A stretch of DNA of 64,000 nt. Source: Chitinophaga sp. sic0106. GTDB taxonomy: Bacteria; Bacteroidota; Bacteroidia; Chitinophagales; Chitinophagaceae. A model generated the notes under the pieces. The model was not told the DNA's origin. It saw only the letters and a list, made by a program, of their open reading frames with translations, and ran no database searches. The position numbers were made by a program, and so were the translations under genes. The stretch covers positions 487,757 to 551,756 of the forward strand of contig NZ_JAHUWJ010000002.1 of the NCBI RefSeq assembly GCF_019219075.1. Direction: 5' to 3'. Positions within the stretch are counted from its first letter, which is position 1, and every line of letters starts with the position of its first letter. Of the stretch, positions 63,557 through 64,000 are shown piece after piece.

Positions 63557-63714
63557 GAATATAACAGGAAGTACGGGCCAGGTATAGCGCGATGAATCAG
63601 CAATATCTATGAACCATTATTCAACAGACAGGCATAATAAACGGGCCTGGTTCGTACATCCTTCGTTAAGCGGAGCCTTTGTGGGAGCGGGTTTAAAAAG
63701 AATTCAAAAATTTT

Positions 63715-63745
63715 TTTGGAAATTTGGTTTCGTTTTATACCTTTG
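63715..63745 (+). promoter_or_regulatory. Bacteroidota primary-sigma promoter for tRNA-Ser
   Basis: TTTG at 63715-63718 and TACCTTTG at 63738-63745 are a perfect match to TTTG-N19-TANNTTTG, and the tRNA begins 10 nt later. Confidence 0.85.
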
Positions 63746-63754
63746 CATCCCACT

Positions 63755-63839
63755 GGAGAGTTGGCAGAGCGGTCGATTGCGGCAGTCTTGAAAACTGTTG
63801 ACTGTAACAGGTCCCGGGGTTCGAATCCCTGACTCTCCG
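63755..63839 (+). tRNA. tRNA-Ser (anticodon UGA)
   Basis: The acceptor is GGAGAGT (63755-63761) with ACTCTCC (63832-63838) and discriminator G. The anticodon loop CTTGAAA gives TGA. A long variable arm (about 15 nt) identifies class II tRNA-Ser, and the T arm contains GGTTCGAATCC. CCA is not encoded. It has its own promoter and terminator. Confidence 0.95.
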
Positions 63840-63849
63840 CAAAAATTCA

Positions 63850-63882
63850 AAAGCCTTCGGATATTGATCCGGAGGCTTTTTT
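63850..63882 (+). terminator. Intrinsic terminator after tRNA-Ser
   Basis: Arms AAAGCCTTCGG (63850-63860) and CCGGAGGCTTT (63869-63879) form an 11-bp stem with one G-U pair and an 8-nt loop, followed by a T-run into 63882. Confidence 0.88.
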
Positions 63883-64000
63883 GTGTGCGCCAGGCATGGC
63901 GATCTGCTATAGGGTGCAAGTCCCGAACCCACTTTGTAGTAGGAAGGGTTAGCCAATAGCAAGGGTGTCGCGGGCGACTGCGAATCTGAAGGAAGCTGGC
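63883..64000 (+). mobile_element. 5' end of a group II intron (cut by the window edge)
   Basis: Right after the terminator T-run the sequence begins GTGTGCGCC, consistent with the GUGYG start of group II introns. Domain I-like elements follow: CGCC-AGGCAT-GGCG, TAGGGTGCAAGTCCC, GGTTAGCCAATAGC and GAATCTGAAGGAAGCTGG (63981-63998), the last a common signature in bacterial group II introns. The reverse transcriptase and 3' end lie outside the window. Confidence 0.78.

Noticed and set aside
63609..63791. 60-codon frame overlapping the tRNA-Ser promoter
   Set aside because: It runs through the promoter into the tRNA and shows no protein-like sequence.

Overview
The window looks like chromosomal DNA of a Bacteroidota bacterium, most likely Chitinophaga or a close relative (the genus is an inference). 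The signs are: a type VI secretion system (T6SS) of the Bacteroidota-specific subtype iii; a secreted protease with a type IX secretion C-terminal sorting domain; a TonB-dependent receptor of the outer-membrane beta-barrel family; LytTR regulation; weak Shine-Dalgarno sequences; and promoters of the Bacteroidota form TTTG-N19-TANNTTTG (clearest in front of the tRNA-Ser near the right end).

Region 1 (1-17.9 kb) is part of a T6SS-iii locus. A partial tssE runs leftward off the window. Diverging from it, a rightward series encodes two TssO-like proteins, a PKD-domain membrane protein, TssR, ClpV (TssH), TssB, TssC, a flavodoxin-fold protein, two Hcp (TssD) paralogues, a lysozyme-like effector with a lipoprotein immunity candidate, VgrG (TssI), a 295-aa adaptor candidate, a DUF4280 (PAAR-like) effector with a PoNe-type DNase motif and a glycine-zipper tail, and a PoNi-type immunity protein. 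A terminator ends this block. TssF, TssG, TssK and TssN are not in the window and may lie to the left.

Region 2 (17.9-25.7 kb) holds a leftward DinB-like gene, an AT-rich patch of small orphan genes, a truncated flavodoxin gene, a leftward SPFH gene, a leftward secreted metalloprotease, and an 840-bp non-coding stretch with a 17-nt direct repeat at each end.

Region 3 (25.7-44.9 kb) is a class I lanthipeptide cluster. It follows a TonB-dependent receptor and has five candidate precursor genes of three types (one type in three tandem copies), LanC, two full-length LanB dehydratases, a C39-peptidase ABC transporter, a miniature HlyD adaptor, an S41 protease and a LytTR two-component system. The outstanding feature is a complete tRNA-Glu(UUC) gene between lanC and the first lanB, on the same strand and only 11 and 29 nt from them. 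LanB enzymes use glutamyl-tRNA(Glu) as co-substrate, so the cluster appears to carry its own tRNA for dehydration.

Region 4 (45.0-64 kb) holds a 1551-aa DUF4011/helicase/Vsr-like protein (candidate phage defence), an FtsX-type permease, an Rrf2 regulator with a palindromic operator, a zinc-ribbon membrane protein, MsrA, a MutS2-like ATPase without an Smr domain, an AraC regulator, a three-gene RND efflux operon, tRNA-Ser(UGA) with promoter and terminator, and the 5' end of a group II intron cut by the window edge.
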